Notes: generated by a model not told the origin, from the sequence alone. A DNA stretch of 50,229 nt from Gemmataceae bacterium (GCA_019636445.1 JAHBXO010000040.1:1-50229); one strand, 5' to 3'. Shown: positions 15,929 through 25,074, numbered from the stretch's first letter. A program made the numbers and translations.

Positions 15929-17104
15929 TCACAATCCGGCCGGCTCCGTGGCACCATCGCACCAGCGTTGGAATTGTTTCGCCTTGCCCGCCCAGCTCTC
16001 GAGACTCAGCCTCTCGCGATTCCGCAACTGCTCGTCCGGTACGCCTTTTTCGACTCGCTCAAGGACCGCTTCTGCGAACGCTTCGGGCGTGTCGCGCACA
16101 TCGCAGCAATCGGCCCACTCCCGCGTCGACGGCAGCCCGCGCACGACCACCGACTTTCCCGTCGCCAGGTATTCCTTGAGTTTCAGCGGCTGCATCGCCC
16201 GCGTCACCGGCAGGTCGGCATAGGGCATCACGAGCACCGAGGATGCCTGCGCGATTGCGGGAAGTGTGTCGAACGGCAATGGCGGCAGAATTCGCACCTT
16301 CGACAAATTCAACACGACGGGGTCCGGGTCTTCCTTCGGGCCGATCAGGACGATCGAGCCGGCAACCCGTTTCGTATCGAGCATCGAAAGGAACGCCGTA
16401 TCCATCCGCCGATCGATGACCCCCCAGAAGACGACGCGCGGCTCCGGCAGTTTGGCGAACTCGATCGGAACCGTTCCATCGCGCTTCCAATGATCGAGAT
16501 CGACGCCGTGTGTCAGCAATTTGGCCTCTCGTCCGAACGTGCCGATGTGATTCACGAGCGTGTCGCTGACGGCGACGATCGCGTCCATCTTCGGCACGAG
16601 ATCGCGTTCCATCCGCTGCATCGTCTCGCCGTCGTAGCCGGGCCAGACGCTGAAGTCGTCGACGCAGTAGTACGTCCAGCGATGCGCCGGCAACTCGCCG
16701 ATTAGGTCGGCCACGAGCGGCAGAGTTGTAACGACATTCGGCGGTTCGGGGAACGCCTCGAAGATCGGGCGGAGCGAACGCAGCAGGAGTTTCCGGTTCA
16801 AGGAACGCCCGAATCGCGAACGGAACGATGGCCACATCTTCGGGGCGACGACACGCGGCGATTTCGCTTCCGCGCTCGGCTCCGAAGACTTCGCCTCGCG
16901 GCTAAACTTGCTCCACTCCTTCATTTTGCCGACGACGCGCTTCGCGGTGCCCCAATCCATGCGCGGCGGGCGCGTGCCGATCGTGTTGACCCAAACGACT
17001 TTGCGATGATCCAGCAGCTTTCCGATCAAGTGCTGGCAGCTCGACGGGTGGCGACCCCAGTCGTCGGCGAAGACGACCAGCGGGCGGGCGGCGATTCGTG
17101 ACAT
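15929..17104 (-). CDS. Glycosyltransferase, GT-B fold (GT4-like)
   Basis: This 391-residue protein has a GT-B-like layout. The N-terminal domain opens with PLVVFADDWGRHPSSCQHLI, and the segment WTYYCVDDFSVWPGYDGE is typical of bacterial glycosyltransferases that act on a lipid or polysaccharide acceptor. The linker carries LLTHGVDLDHW, the C-terminal Rossmann domain begins VVFWGVIDRR, and the donor-binding region is VLVMPYADLPVTRAMQPLKLKEYLATGKSVV, where the KLKEYLA stretch corresponds to the usual E-x7-E region. It probably adds a sugar to an envelope or exopolysaccharide glycan. It lies upstream of the ABC exporter on the same strand and 38 bases from the divergent YetA-like gene. Confidence 0.85.
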   Translation of the reverse strand: MSRIAARPLVVFADDWGRHPSSCQHLIGKLLDHRKVVWVNTIGTRPPRMDWGTAKRVVGKMKEWSKFSREAKSSEPSAEAKSPRVVAPKMWPSFRSRFGRSLNRKLLLRSLRPIFEAFPEPPNVVTTLPLVADLIGELPAHRWTYYCVDDFSVWPGYDGETMQRMERDLVPKMDAIVAVSDTLVNHIGTFGREAKLLTHGVDLDHWKRDGTVPIEFAKLPEPRVVFWGVIDRRMDTAFLSMLDTKRVAGSIVLIGPKEDPDPVVLNLSKVRILPPLPFDTLPAIAQASSVLVMPYADLPVTRAMQPLKLKEYLATGKSVVVRGLPSTREWADCCDVRDTPEAFAEAVLERVEKGVPDEQLRNRERLSLESWAGKAKQFQRWCDGATEPAGL

Positions 17105-17142
17105 ACAGTCATTATGGAACCGATTCCGCTTCGAGGCCGTTC

Positions 17143-19725
17143 ATGCTGTCGTGCCCGCTGTACTTCCACACGCTCGAACCCTGTCCCCGCCGCGGCGAAC
17201 CGGTGACCGTCGGCCTCCCCTGGCCGCGCGGCGCGGTGAAGGACGATCGCTGCTTCCGCCTGATCGGCCCCGACGGCACGGAGCAGGTGCTGCAAACAAA
17301 GGTGCTGGACCGCTGGCCCGACGGCAGCGTGCGCTGGTGCCTGTTCGACTTCCTCGCAACGTGGGACGGCACGATTAGCCGCGAGGTGCAGTCTTCGGAG
17401 CCGAGCGCGGTGAGCGGTTATCGGGTGGAGGCGGTGCACCGGCCGAGAAACGGTATGGACAATACTGGAACGAAAAGAACCGATGCAGTGGTCCGTCGAA
17501 TTCTTCGTGGAGTAGCTATTTCTTTCAACGATTCGGGAACTGAAATTGGTCATTATCGAACGAGTGAATATCAGAAAGGTCCGATTCGCCAACGTACAAT
17601 CATGCGCTCCGACCCGGTTCGTGGTTTAGATTTTCATGGATGGATAGATCTTTTTGAATCAACACCGGCAGTTAGGGTGTCAATCACAATAGGCAACTCC
17701 ACACCTTCAGATCATCCGGGTGGGAACTGGGACCTGGATGCTGCTGGTTCCGCATTCGCGCGCGACATTTCAATACGGCTGGTCTTTGACGACATTTCGT
17801 TGAATGGTGAAGCCCGACTGTCTTTTGAGCGCAAGCAACCATTTCAAAGATTTGAGAACGAAATCGCCCTCTTTCAAGCCTCCAGCGGTGGCGAGAATTG
17901 GAACTCTTCGAATCATATATGCTCCGATCACCGCGTTCACCTGCCATTCAGTGGTTACCAGTTTGCGGATGGTCCCCAGTTGACTACGAAGCAGCGGGCA
18001 ACGCCCATTCTGACTTTGGAGAAGAACGAGCGATTTCTCGGTTTCGCGATGGATCGGTTTTGGGAAAACTTCCCAAAGTGCATTCGCGCTAGTGCCACGA
18101 GTGTAACTCTCAGTTTGTTCCCAGGTGAAGTCCCATATTTGCACGAACTCCAGGGCGGCGAACAGAAGACCCACACCTTCTACATCGCCTTCGGCCGCGA
18201 CACGATCACCGACGAGCCGATGGTCTGGTGCCGTTCGCCGACGGTCGTGACGGCGTCGCCGGAATGGTACGCAGCCAGCGGAGCAATACCCTATCTCACA
18301 CCCAAATCAACCGATCCGCATGCGGCCTACCTAACTCTCGTCGATCAAGCCGTCGAAGGCCCCGACACGTTCCTCCACAAGCGGGAGAAGATCGACGAAT
18401 ACGGCTGGCGGAACTTCGGCGACATCTATGGGGACCACGAAGCGGTCTACCACAATGGTGCGACACCGCTCATCTCGCATTACAACAACCAGTACGATTG
18501 CGTTCTCGGCTTTCTCGCGCAGTTCCTACGCAGCGGCGACCTGCGCTGGCTGACACAAGGCCTCGAGTGCGCCGACCACACCTGCGACATTGACATCTAC
18601 CACACCGACGGCGACAAGGCGGCCTACAACCGTGGCCTCTTCTGGCACACCTACCACTACGCCGACGCCGACACCGGCACGCACCGCGCCTACCCGAAAT
18701 CCCTGACGCGCGGGCCGGTCGAGAGCCTCACGCAGAAGATGGACGAACTCGGCGAGACCGCGAAGCAACTTAAGAAGTCCTACGCCGTCGGCGGTGGGCC
18801 GTCGGCGTCGCACAACTACAACGCCGGGTTGATGCTTGCGTACTTCCTCACCGGCAATCCGCTCTACCGCGACTCGGCGCTCGACCTCGCGAACTTCGTC
18901 ATCAACATGGAGGATCCGTCGAAGACGCCATTCCGCTTTCTCTCACGCGAATTCACCGGCCTCGCTACCGAATCCGGCGGCGGCGGCTATCACGGCCCCG
19001 GCCGCGCGGCCGCAAACTCCATCCTCGCCTTGCTCGTCGGCCATCGGCTCACCGGCGAGCGCAAGTACCTCGACAAGGCCGAGCAACTCATCCGCCGGGT
19101 CGTTCATCCCAAGCAGAACCTGCAATCACTCGACTTGCTGAACGCCGAGCTGCGCTGGTTCTACACCATGACTCTACAGGCTCTCGGCGAATACCTGGAC
19201 TACAAGATCGAACTCGATGAACTCGACGAACACTATGCCTATTCGCGGCTGACGCTCCTGCACTACGCCCGCTGGATGGCAAAGCACGAACGGCCGATCC
19301 TCGACACGCCGGAGAAGCTGCAATACCCGACGGAAACCTGGGCGGCGCAGGACATGCGCAAAGTAGAAGTGTTTCAGTTCGCGGCGAAGCACGCGACCGA
19401 CGAAGAACGCGCGAAATTCCTGGAACGAGCCGAATGGTTTTTCAACTACGTCCAGAACAAACTCCACGAATTCCCGACGAAATCACTGTGCCGGCCGGTA
19501 ATCCTGATGATGCGCTACGGATTCAGCCGCAACTGGTGGAGGCTTAACCCGGGTGCTGGCGCGCCAGAGCCGCGCGTGCGGAAGACGGCCGATGATTTCG
19601 GCACGTGGCGGATGTTCGTGCCGCAGAAGGCAAAGGCGATCCGAAGGGCGAAGTTTGTCGCCTTGACCGGTGGAGCATGTGGAGTGTTGGTGACGATGGC
19701 GATATTGAAATATCTACTTTTCTGA
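17143..19725 (+). CDS. PcRGLX/YetA-like exo-rhamnogalacturonan lyase family protein
   Basis: This 860-residue protein starts with the RIFT-barrel-like segment typical of the PcRGLX/YetA family: PRRGEPVTVGLPWPRGAVKD, then DGTEQVLQTKVLDRWPDGSV and RWCLFDF. A beta-rich middle and a long alpha/alpha-toroid-like region follow (YNNQYDCVLGFLAQFLRSGD, GLMLAYFLTGNPLYRDSALD, GGGYHGPGRAAANSILALL). A C-terminal transmembrane helix (LTGGACGVLVTMAILKYLLF) is unusual for a secreted lyase and suggests membrane anchoring. No signal peptide is seen. The family includes rhamnogalacturonan lyases, but substrate here is unknown. About 17445-18150 is strikingly AT-rich compared with both flanks, as if a different allele had been recombined in. 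The ATG at 17143 directly precedes the conserved domain. Family call from remembered motifs. Confidence 0.65.
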   Translation: MLSCPLYFHTLEPCPRRGEPVTVGLPWPRGAVKDDRCFRLIGPDGTEQVLQTKVLDRWPDGSVRWCLFDFLATWDGTISREVQSSEPSAVSGYRVEAVHRPRNGMDNTGTKRTDAVVRRILRGVAISFNDSGTEIGHYRTSEYQKGPIRQRTIMRSDPVRGLDFHGWIDLFESTPAVRVSITIGNSTPSDHPGGNWDLDAAGSAFARDISIRLVFDDISLNGEARLSFERKQPFQRFENEIALFQASSGGENWNSSNHICSDHRVHLPFSGYQFADGPQLTTKQRATPILTLEKNERFLGFAMDRFWENFPKCIRASATSVTLSLFPGEVPYLHELQGGEQKTHTFYIAFGRDTITDEPMVWCRSPTVVTASPEWYAASGAIPYLTPKSTDPHAAYLTLVDQAVEGPDTFLHKREKIDEYGWRNFGDIYGDHEAVYHNGATPLISHYNNQYDCVLGFLAQFLRSGDLRWLTQGLECADHTCDIDIYHTDGDKAAYNRGLFWHTYHYADADTGTHRAYPKSLTRGPVESLTQKMDELGETAKQLKKSYAVGGGPSASHNYNAGLMLAYFLTGNPLYRDSALDLANFVINMEDPSKTPFRFLSREFTGLATESGGGGYHGPGRAAANSILALLVGHRLTGERKYLDKAEQLIRRVVHPKQNLQSLDLLNAELRWFYTMTLQALGEYLDYKIELDELDEHYAYSRLTLLHYARWMAKHERPILDTPEKLQYPTETWAAQDMRKVEVFQFAAKHATDEERAKFLERAEWFFNYVQNKLHEFPTKSLCRPVILMMRYGFSRNWWRLNPGAGAPEPRVRKTADDFGTWRMFVPQKAKAIRRAKFVALTGGACGVLVTMAILKYLLF

Positions 19726-19730
19726 TAATC

Positions 19731-19812
19731 GGAACAATGCAAAATGGAGAATGAAAAATGCAAAATGGAACCTCCGGTTTTTCATTTTTCTTTCTCCATT
19801 TTGCATTGTTCC
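19731..19812. repeat. Long inverted repeat / bidirectional terminator-like hairpin
   Basis: The arms 19731-19760 and 19783-19812 are inverted copies matching at 29 of 30 positions around a 22-base centre. The left arm also holds the 12-base word ATGCAAAATGGA twice (19737-19748 and 19758-19769), and its complement is at 19795-19806. The element is AT-rich in a GC-rich background and lies exactly between two convergent stop codons (19725 and 19815). It may act as a two-way terminator or be a dispersed intergenic repeat. Confidence 0.85.
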
Positions 19813-19814
19813 AA

Positions 19815-20894
19815 TCATTTCAATGCGATGACATGCTGTGACAATTGTTCATAGCCGTTATCCGTGATGAGATAATTGTGCTCGATGCGAATGCCGCCGA
19901 CGCCGTCGACGTACAGGCCCGGTTCCAGCGTCACCACATCCCCGGCGACAAGTGTCTCGCTCGATTGCTTCACGAAGAACGGGGCCTCCGGGTGGCCCAA
20001 GCCCAGACCGTGCCCGGCATGGTGCGGGAACGCGTCCGCCACGCCGGCGTCGGCGAACGGCTTCCGCGTCGCGTCATACACCGCCTGGCACGTCGCGCCG
20101 GCCCTCATTGCCGCTTCGCCGGATTTCATCGCCGCGACACATAAATCGAAAAGCCGTTGCTGCTGCGCCGTCGGCTCCGCACCGACCACCAGCGTGTTCG
20201 TGTAGTCGCTGCGATACCCGCCGATGACGACGGAGAAATCGAGGATCAAGGTTTCGCCGGCCTGAATCACCTTCTGCGTCGGCATCCCGCCGCGTTTCGC
20301 CGAGCCGGGCGACACTGCGAAGTCGCCATACAGAATGACCGGCTGTTTCGCCTGCGTCGAACAGGCCGTGAAGATGCCGTTGTAAACGTCCAGTTCCGTC
20401 ATGCCGGGCCGCACGTTCGTCCGCGCCCACGCCTGCCCGGCCTCGCCCGCGCGGCAGCACGCCTTCAGCAGCGCCACCTCATCCCCGTCCTTGCGCCGGC
20501 GCATCTCGCCGACGACACTGAACAGTTCCGCGGCCATCGGGTCCGCCAGCGAATCGTGCACGCGCCCGCCCAGCTTCGCCACGATCGGCAGCAGGATCGC
20601 CCGACGCGGCCCTTGACCCGCTGTTTGCCCGTCGTACCACTTCACCGCTTCCTTCTTTGCGACGTGCGCCGACTCGTACGTCTTCGGCAACCGGTGGTCG
20701 TAATACAGCGTCGTTTCCCCGTCGGGCGTCAGGTGAAGGAGTGCTCCGTAGTCCGCCCCGAGGCTGAACGGGTCGATGTACAAATTCGCCAAATATCGCA
20801 GGTGAAGTGGATCGCCGAGCACGAGCGGGGTCGACGGTTTCAACTGTTCGAGCAACCGGGATCGGCGGGCGGCGCAACCTTCGGCCGTGAGCAT
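19815..20894 (-). CDS. Xaa-Pro aminopeptidase (M24 family)
   Basis: This 359-residue protein has a creatinase-like N-terminal domain (about 1-130) and a pita-bread M24 catalytic domain. The five metal ligands are present: Asp219 in LILDFSVV, Asp230 in GGYRSDYTNT, His295 in HHAGHGLGLGHPEAP, Glu324 in TLEPGLYVDG and Glu338 in GIRIEHNYLI. The additional His of the GHGLGLGHP segment is typical of aminopeptidase P and prolidase. It should hydrolyse N-terminal Xaa-Pro bonds or Xaa-Pro dipeptides in the cytoplasm with two divalent metals. There is no signal peptide. It stands alone, convergent with the YetA-like gene across the long inverted repeat and divergent from ubiE. Confidence 0.92.
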   Translation of the reverse strand: MLTAEGCAARRSRLLEQLKPSTPLVLGDPLHLRYLANLYIDPFSLGADYGALLHLTPDGETTLYYDHRLPKTYESAHVAKKEAVKWYDGQTAGQGPRRAILLPIVAKLGGRVHDSLADPMAAELFSVVGEMRRRKDGDEVALLKACCRAGEAGQAWARTNVRPGMTELDVYNGIFTACSTQAKQPVILYGDFAVSPGSAKRGGMPTQKVIQAGETLILDFSVVIGGYRSDYTNTLVVGAEPTAQQQRLFDLCVAAMKSGEAAMRAGATCQAVYDATRKPFADAGVADAFPHHAGHGLGLGHPEAPFFVKQSSETLVAGDVVTLEPGLYVDGVGGIRIEHNYLITDNGYEQLSQHVIALK

Positions 20895-20999
20895 GGGGCA
20901 CCTCGATGCGATGGGTGCCGATAAGCTATCCGTTCGACCGTGTTATGGAATGGCCAAGGCTGCGGTTGCTCCGAAGTCCCCGAAATCGAGATACGAACC

Positions 21000-21719
21000 G
21001 TGCCGACCGACTTGCTCGACAAACGCGAAGTTCGCATCCGCCGGATGTTCGGCTCCATCGCGCCATGGTACGACTTCCTCAACCACTTCCTCAGCCTGAA
21101 CATCGACAAGCGATGGCGTACGATTGTGGCGAAGCGCGTCCCGCCTGTCGGAACGGAACCGATCCTCGACCTCTGTACCGGCACCGGGGACCTGGCTCTC
21201 ACCTACGATCGGGTTGCGCGAGGCCATGTGCCGATCGTGGCGGCGGATTTCTGCCACGAGATGCTCGTGCGGGCGCAGACGAAGTTCGCGAGCGCCGGCG
21301 ACCGCATTCGCATCGTCGAAGCCGACGCACAGTATCTTCCGTTCCCCGATGCGTATTTCCAGTTGGTCACGAATTCCTTCGGCCTGCGGAACATCACCGA
21401 TACCGACCGCGGCCTTGCCGAGATGGTGCGCGTGACGCGGCCGGGCGGGCGCGTCGCCATTCTTGAATTTTCCAAGCCCCGCAACCGGTTCCTGCGCTGG
21501 CTCTATTTCGGCTACTTCCGCTCGATCCTGCCGCGCATCGGCAAGGCGTTCTGCCGGAACGAGGACGACGCCTACCGTTATCTGCCCGAAAGCGTACTGC
21601 GGTTCCCCGATGGCGAGGCGATGCTGGCGAAATTGAGTTCCCACGGTTTGATCGAGACCCAGGCGTATCCGCTCACCTTCGGCATTGCCACTTTGTATGT
21701 TGGAAGGAAGCCCGCCTGA
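21000..21719 (+). CDS. ubiE: Demethylmenaquinone/ubiquinone methyltransferase (UbiE/MenG)
   Basis: This 239-residue SAM methyltransferase has the conserved N-terminus REVRIRRMFGSIAPWYDFLN and HFLSLNIDKRWR, which is diagnostic of UbiE/MenG. The SAM loop is ILDLCTGTGDLAL, and ADAQYLPFPD and NSFGLRNI follow, with LEFSKP as the second family signature. It methylates the quinone ring in menaquinone (or ubiquinone) synthesis. I prefer the GTG at 21000; an in-frame GTG at 20940 would add 20 residues (CGCSEVPE-like) not expected in the family. The gene heads a five-gene plus-strand run, and its stop is 16 bases before the hemE start. Planctomycetes generally use menaquinone, so MenG is the likelier role. 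Confidence 0.92.
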   Translation: MPTDLLDKREVRIRRMFGSIAPWYDFLNHFLSLNIDKRWRTIVAKRVPPVGTEPILDLCTGTGDLALTYDRVARGHVPIVAADFCHEMLVRAQTKFASAGDRIRIVEADAQYLPFPDAYFQLVTNSFGLRNITDTDRGLAEMVRVTRPGGRVAILEFSKPRNRFLRWLYFGYFRSILPRIGKAFCRNEDDAYRYLPESVLRFPDGEAMLAKLSSHGLIETQAYPLTFGIATLYVGRKPA

Positions 21720-21735
21720 ACCGTTTGGAAGCGCC

Positions 21736-22746
21736 ATGCCCTCCTCGCCGCACCTGCTTATTCGAGCCGCCCGGGGCGAATCGATCGAACGCGTACCCGT
21801 CTGGGCCATGCGCCAGGCCGGGCGCTGGGACCCGCAGTTCAACGCCGTGCGCGCCGGCATGCCGTTCTTCGAATTCTCGGAGGACGTGGAACGGGCGCTG
21901 CAAGGCACCCTCTGCCCCCGCCGCTTCGGCGTCGACGGCATCATTCTCTTCTACGACATCACCACCCTGCCGATCGCGATGGGGCTGCCCTTCGATCTCT
22001 TGAAAGACATCGGCCCACAACCCGACCGCCCGATCCGCATTCCGAGCGACCTGAACCGCCTGAACCCAAAGCCGCCGCCTTCGAGCTACGACCATATTCG
22101 CCGCCTGCTCGCACGGACGAAGCAGGAACTGAAGGGCGAACTCCCCGTGATCGTCTTCGCCGGCTCGCCCTTCACCGTCGCGACCTATTGCATCGGCACC
22201 GGCAAGGATATCGCCGCCACGCGCGAGTTCGCGACCCGACAATCCGAGACCTGGTACGGCCTGCTGGACAAGCTCACCGAAGCCACCGGCCATTTCCTCC
22301 GCACGCTCATCGCCGACGGGGCGGACGTCTACCAGCTCTTCGATTCCTGGGCCGGCATGCTGAACCCGGAGGACTACGACCGCTGGGCGCAGTCCCGCCA
22401 TCGCACGATTTTCAGCGAGGCGACCGGGGTTCCTCGCATCCTGTTCGTGAAGGAATGCCCCTACCTGGATTCCATGGCGAAAACCGGAGCGGACGTGATC
22501 AGCCTGGGCAAACGGCACGACCTCGCCACCGCACGAGAACTGTACCCGTACTTGACGTTCCAAGGGAACGTGGACGAGGAGATTCTCCGCAAGGGCACTC
22601 CGGAGCAAGTGGAAGCCGCCGTGAAGGCCTGCCTGCGGGCGGGGGGCGGGCGACGTCATATCCTGAACCTCAACCACGGCGTCGGCAAAGAGACGCCGGT
22701 GGCGAACTTCGAAGCTTACATCCGCGCCGCGAAGGCCGGCCCGTGA
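21736..22746 (+). CDS. hemE: Uroporphyrinogen decarboxylase HemE
   Basis: This 336-residue enzyme of heme synthesis removes four carboxyl groups from uroporphyrinogen III. It shows the N-terminal signature as WAMRQAGRWDPQF (Arg26 and Arg30 kept), the essential Asp as Asp74 in ILFYDITTLPIAMG, the FAGSPFTVATY block, and the C-terminal His as His314 in LNLNHGVGKETP. The usual Tyr after the second Arg (GRYxPEY) is Trp here, and the serine of FSDI is Tyr. Otherwise length and order are normal. The ATG at 21736 has GGAA upstream. It is cotranscribed in all likelihood with ubiE and followed after 13 bases by the protease gene. Confidence 0.93.
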   Translation: MPSSPHLLIRAARGESIERVPVWAMRQAGRWDPQFNAVRAGMPFFEFSEDVERALQGTLCPRRFGVDGIILFYDITTLPIAMGLPFDLLKDIGPQPDRPIRIPSDLNRLNPKPPPSSYDHIRRLLARTKQELKGELPVIVFAGSPFTVATYCIGTGKDIAATREFATRQSETWYGLLDKLTEATGHFLRTLIADGADVYQLFDSWAGMLNPEDYDRWAQSRHRTIFSEATGVPRILFVKECPYLDSMAKTGADVISLGKRHDLATARELYPYLTFQGNVDEEILRKGTPEQVEAAVKACLRAGGGRRHILNLNHGVGKETPVANFEAYIRAAKAGP

Positions 22747-22759
22747 CGGAACCCCGCCG

Positions 22760-24268
22760 ATGATGCTTCGACTTGCCGCGATCCTGTCGCTTGCCATCGT
22801 CGTCGGCCCGGCGGTCGGGGCCGAACCGGTGGACTTGCAGGAGAAGATGAAGAAACTGATCGACGGCGCGGAGCCCTCGATCGTTTCACTCGTCGTTTCG
22901 CACAATCCGAAGCACTCGATCCCCCGGGCGAACCGACCGTGGGAACTGGGCGACTACCGCAGCCCGGCGATCGCCGGGTTCCGAGGCCGGCAACCCGATC
23001 GGGACAAGCTCGACCTCGCCGACGCCCGCAATGCCGCCGACCACACGCTCGGCAGCGGCGTCGTTCTGGATGAACGCGAAGGCTTGATCCTCACCTGCTA
23101 CCATCTCATCGACGGTGCTCGAAAGATCTACGCTCGGGGCGTGGGGAACGCTGGCAGCTACGCCGATATCGTGGCCGGGGACGCCCGCAGCGATCTGGCC
23201 GTCCTCCGGCTGCGCACGCCGATGCTCAAGTTGAAGGCGGCGAAACTCGCCGACGTGCGGACGCACGACGCCCCCCGCGCGAAAGCGACCGTCACGCGGG
23301 GTCAGTGGATCATCGCGATTGCGCATCCGTTCGCCGCCGGTGCCGCCGACGGTCGCGCCACGGCGTCTTGGGGAATCGTTGGCAACGTCGGCCGCCGCTC
23401 GCCCCTGCCGCCCGGTGCCGAGGACATCCGGCCCGGCTACCTCCACCAGTATGGCAGCCTCATCCAGACCGACGCCCGCGCCAATCTCGGCAGCAGCGGC
23501 GGCGGACTCTTCAACCTCGACGGCGAACTGATCGGCCTGCTCTCCGCGGCCGCTGGCGTCGCCGGCAGCGAGGCCGCCGGCGGCTACGCCATACCGATGG
23601 ATGCGATCTATCGTGGCGTCGTCGACGTCCTCCGCCGTGGCGGCGAAGTCGAATATGGCTTCCTGGGCGTCGCCCCCGATCGTCTTTCCGCCGACCCGCG
23701 CAGGCCCGGACTTTATGTCAGCACCGTCACTCCGGGTTCCCCTGCCGCTCTCGCCGGGATCGAACCGAACGATCTCATCCAGTCGGTCAACGGCCGCCCG
23801 ATCCAGGAAGACGCCGACCTCTTCCTCCTCATCGGCGGGGCCCTCGCCGGCAAGGACGTGACGCTGACAGTCATCAGTCAGAACCAAAGCCGCGAAGTCC
23901 GCGCCACGCTCGCCAAGTTCCAGCACCCGTACCCTCACATCGCTTCCGTGCCGCCGCCGGCGTACTCCGGCCTGCGAGTCGATTACAGCAGCCTTATGGT
24001 GCAACAACTCATCGGCCCCGGCGCACGCATGGGGTTGAACCTGAACGGCGTGATTGTGCGCGACCTCGAACCAAACAGCCGCGCCGAGGCCGCATTCCGC
24101 CAACTGCCCATTGGGCAAGGCCGCTGGCTTATCACAAAGGTCAACGGCACCCCGGTCGCGAACCCGCCCGCGTTCCACGCCGCCGCGGCCAAATCCCAAA
24201 CGCTCCGCCTGACCGTCGTGAACGCGATGGACTACACCGGAGCCGAACGCACGGTGACGCTGCCATGA
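22760..24268 (+). CDS. Secreted trypsin-like (HtrA/DegP-type) serine protease with PDZ repeats
   Basis: This 502-residue protein has a signal peptide (MMLRLAAILSLAIVVGPAVGA) and a chymotrypsin-fold domain with a complete triad: His115 in LTCYHLIDG, Asp145 in ARSDLAVLRL and Ser246 in NLGSSGGGLFNL. The usual GNSGG is GSSGG. A first PDZ domain follows (about 285-390; GFLGVAPDRL, SPAALAGIEPNDLIQSVNGR), and a second, diverged PDZ-like part lies near the end (GVIVRDLEPNSRAEAAFRQL, WLITKVNGTPV). It should act in the periplasm on misfolded or specific envelope proteins. An insert rich in Arg and Asp (about 45-95) precedes the catalytic His. It sits 13 bases after hemE, and its stop overlaps the next start in an ATGA. 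Confidence 0.88.
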   Translation: MMLRLAAILSLAIVVGPAVGAEPVDLQEKMKKLIDGAEPSIVSLVVSHNPKHSIPRANRPWELGDYRSPAIAGFRGRQPDRDKLDLADARNAADHTLGSGVVLDEREGLILTCYHLIDGARKIYARGVGNAGSYADIVAGDARSDLAVLRLRTPMLKLKAAKLADVRTHDAPRAKATVTRGQWIIAIAHPFAAGAADGRATASWGIVGNVGRRSPLPPGAEDIRPGYLHQYGSLIQTDARANLGSSGGGLFNLDGELIGLLSAAAGVAGSEAAGGYAIPMDAIYRGVVDVLRRGGEVEYGFLGVAPDRLSADPRRPGLYVSTVTPGSPAALAGIEPNDLIQSVNGRPIQEDADLFLLIGGALAGKDVTLTVISQNQSREVRATLAKFQHPYPHIASVPPPAYSGLRVDYSSLMVQQLIGPGARMGLNLNGVIVRDLEPNSRAEAAFRQLPIGQGRWLITKVNGTPVANPPAFHAAAAKSQTLRLTVVNAMDYTGAERTVTLP

Positions 24269-25074
24269 AGTACGCAATCTGCAATGAGACTTTCGAGGGC
24301 TGGGACCATGCCCGTGTGTGCGAGACGATCGCTGAACTCGGCTACGGCGGTCTCGAAGTCGCGCCCTTCACGCTCGCGCCGCTCATCACCGACGTGAGCG
24401 CCGCCCGCCGCGCCGAACTCCGCCGCGACGCCGAGAAGGCCGGCATCGCGATCATCGGCACGCACTGGCTGCTCGCGAAGACCACCGGTTTCTACCTCAC
24501 CACCCCCGACGCCGCCGTCCGCGCCAAAACCGGCGACTACTTCGCCGCCCTCGCACAGGCCACCGCCGACCTCGGCGGGAATCTCATGGTCCTCGGCTCG
24601 CCGCTCCAGCGGAACCTTCTGCCAGACGTCACCGAGACCCAGGCCGACGACTTCACCTGCGATACGCTCGCCCGCTGCCTGCCGACCCTCGAAAAAACCG
24701 GCGTGACGATCTGCCTCGAACCGCTCGGCCCTTCCGAAACGAACTACATGAACACGGCCGCCCACGCCACGCGGCTCATCGAACGGCTGAACCATCCGCG
24801 CATCCAACTCCACCTCGACGTAAAGGCGATGTCTTCGGAAGTTATGCCGATCCCGGAACTCATCGCGGCGTACAAGGCCCACACCTTCCACTTCCACGCG
24901 AACGATCCGAACCGCCGCGGCCCCGGATTCGGCGATATGGACTTCAAGCCGATTTTCCATGCGCTCCGGGATTCCCAATACGAAGGCTGGGTCTCGGTCG
25001 AAGTGTTCGACTACTCGCCGGACCCCGTCACGATCGCCCGCGAAAGCATCCGCTACATGAAGGAGTGCCAGTGA
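24265..25074 (+). CDS. Sugar phosphate isomerase/epimerase (xylose isomerase-like TIM barrel)
   Basis: This 269-residue AP-endonuclease-2/xylose-isomerase-like TIM barrel begins MKYAICNETFEGW and has IAELGYGGLEV, IIGTHWLL, LMVLGSPLQRNL, ICLEPLGPSETNYMNTA, LHLDVKAMSSE, FHFHANDPNRRGPG and the terminal VSVEVFDYSPDP. The Glu of CLEPLG, the Asp of HLDVKA, the His of HFHAND and the Glu of SVEVFD are the expected divalent-metal ligands of the fold. Such proteins isomerise or epimerise sugars or act on inositol-like molecules; the actual substrate is unknown. It overlaps the protease gene by four bases at its start and the ceramidase-like gene by four at its end. Confidence 0.88.
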   Translation: MKYAICNETFEGWDHARVCETIAELGYGGLEVAPFTLAPLITDVSAARRAELRRDAEKAGIAIIGTHWLLAKTTGFYLTTPDAAVRAKTGDYFAALAQATADLGGNLMVLGSPLQRNLLPDVTETQADDFTCDTLARCLPTLEKTGVTICLEPLGPSETNYMNTAAHATRLIERLNHPRIQLHLDVKAMSSEVMPIPELIAAYKAHTFHFHANDPNRRGPGFGDMDFKPIFHALRDSQYEGWVSVEVFDYSPDPVTIARESIRYMKECQ

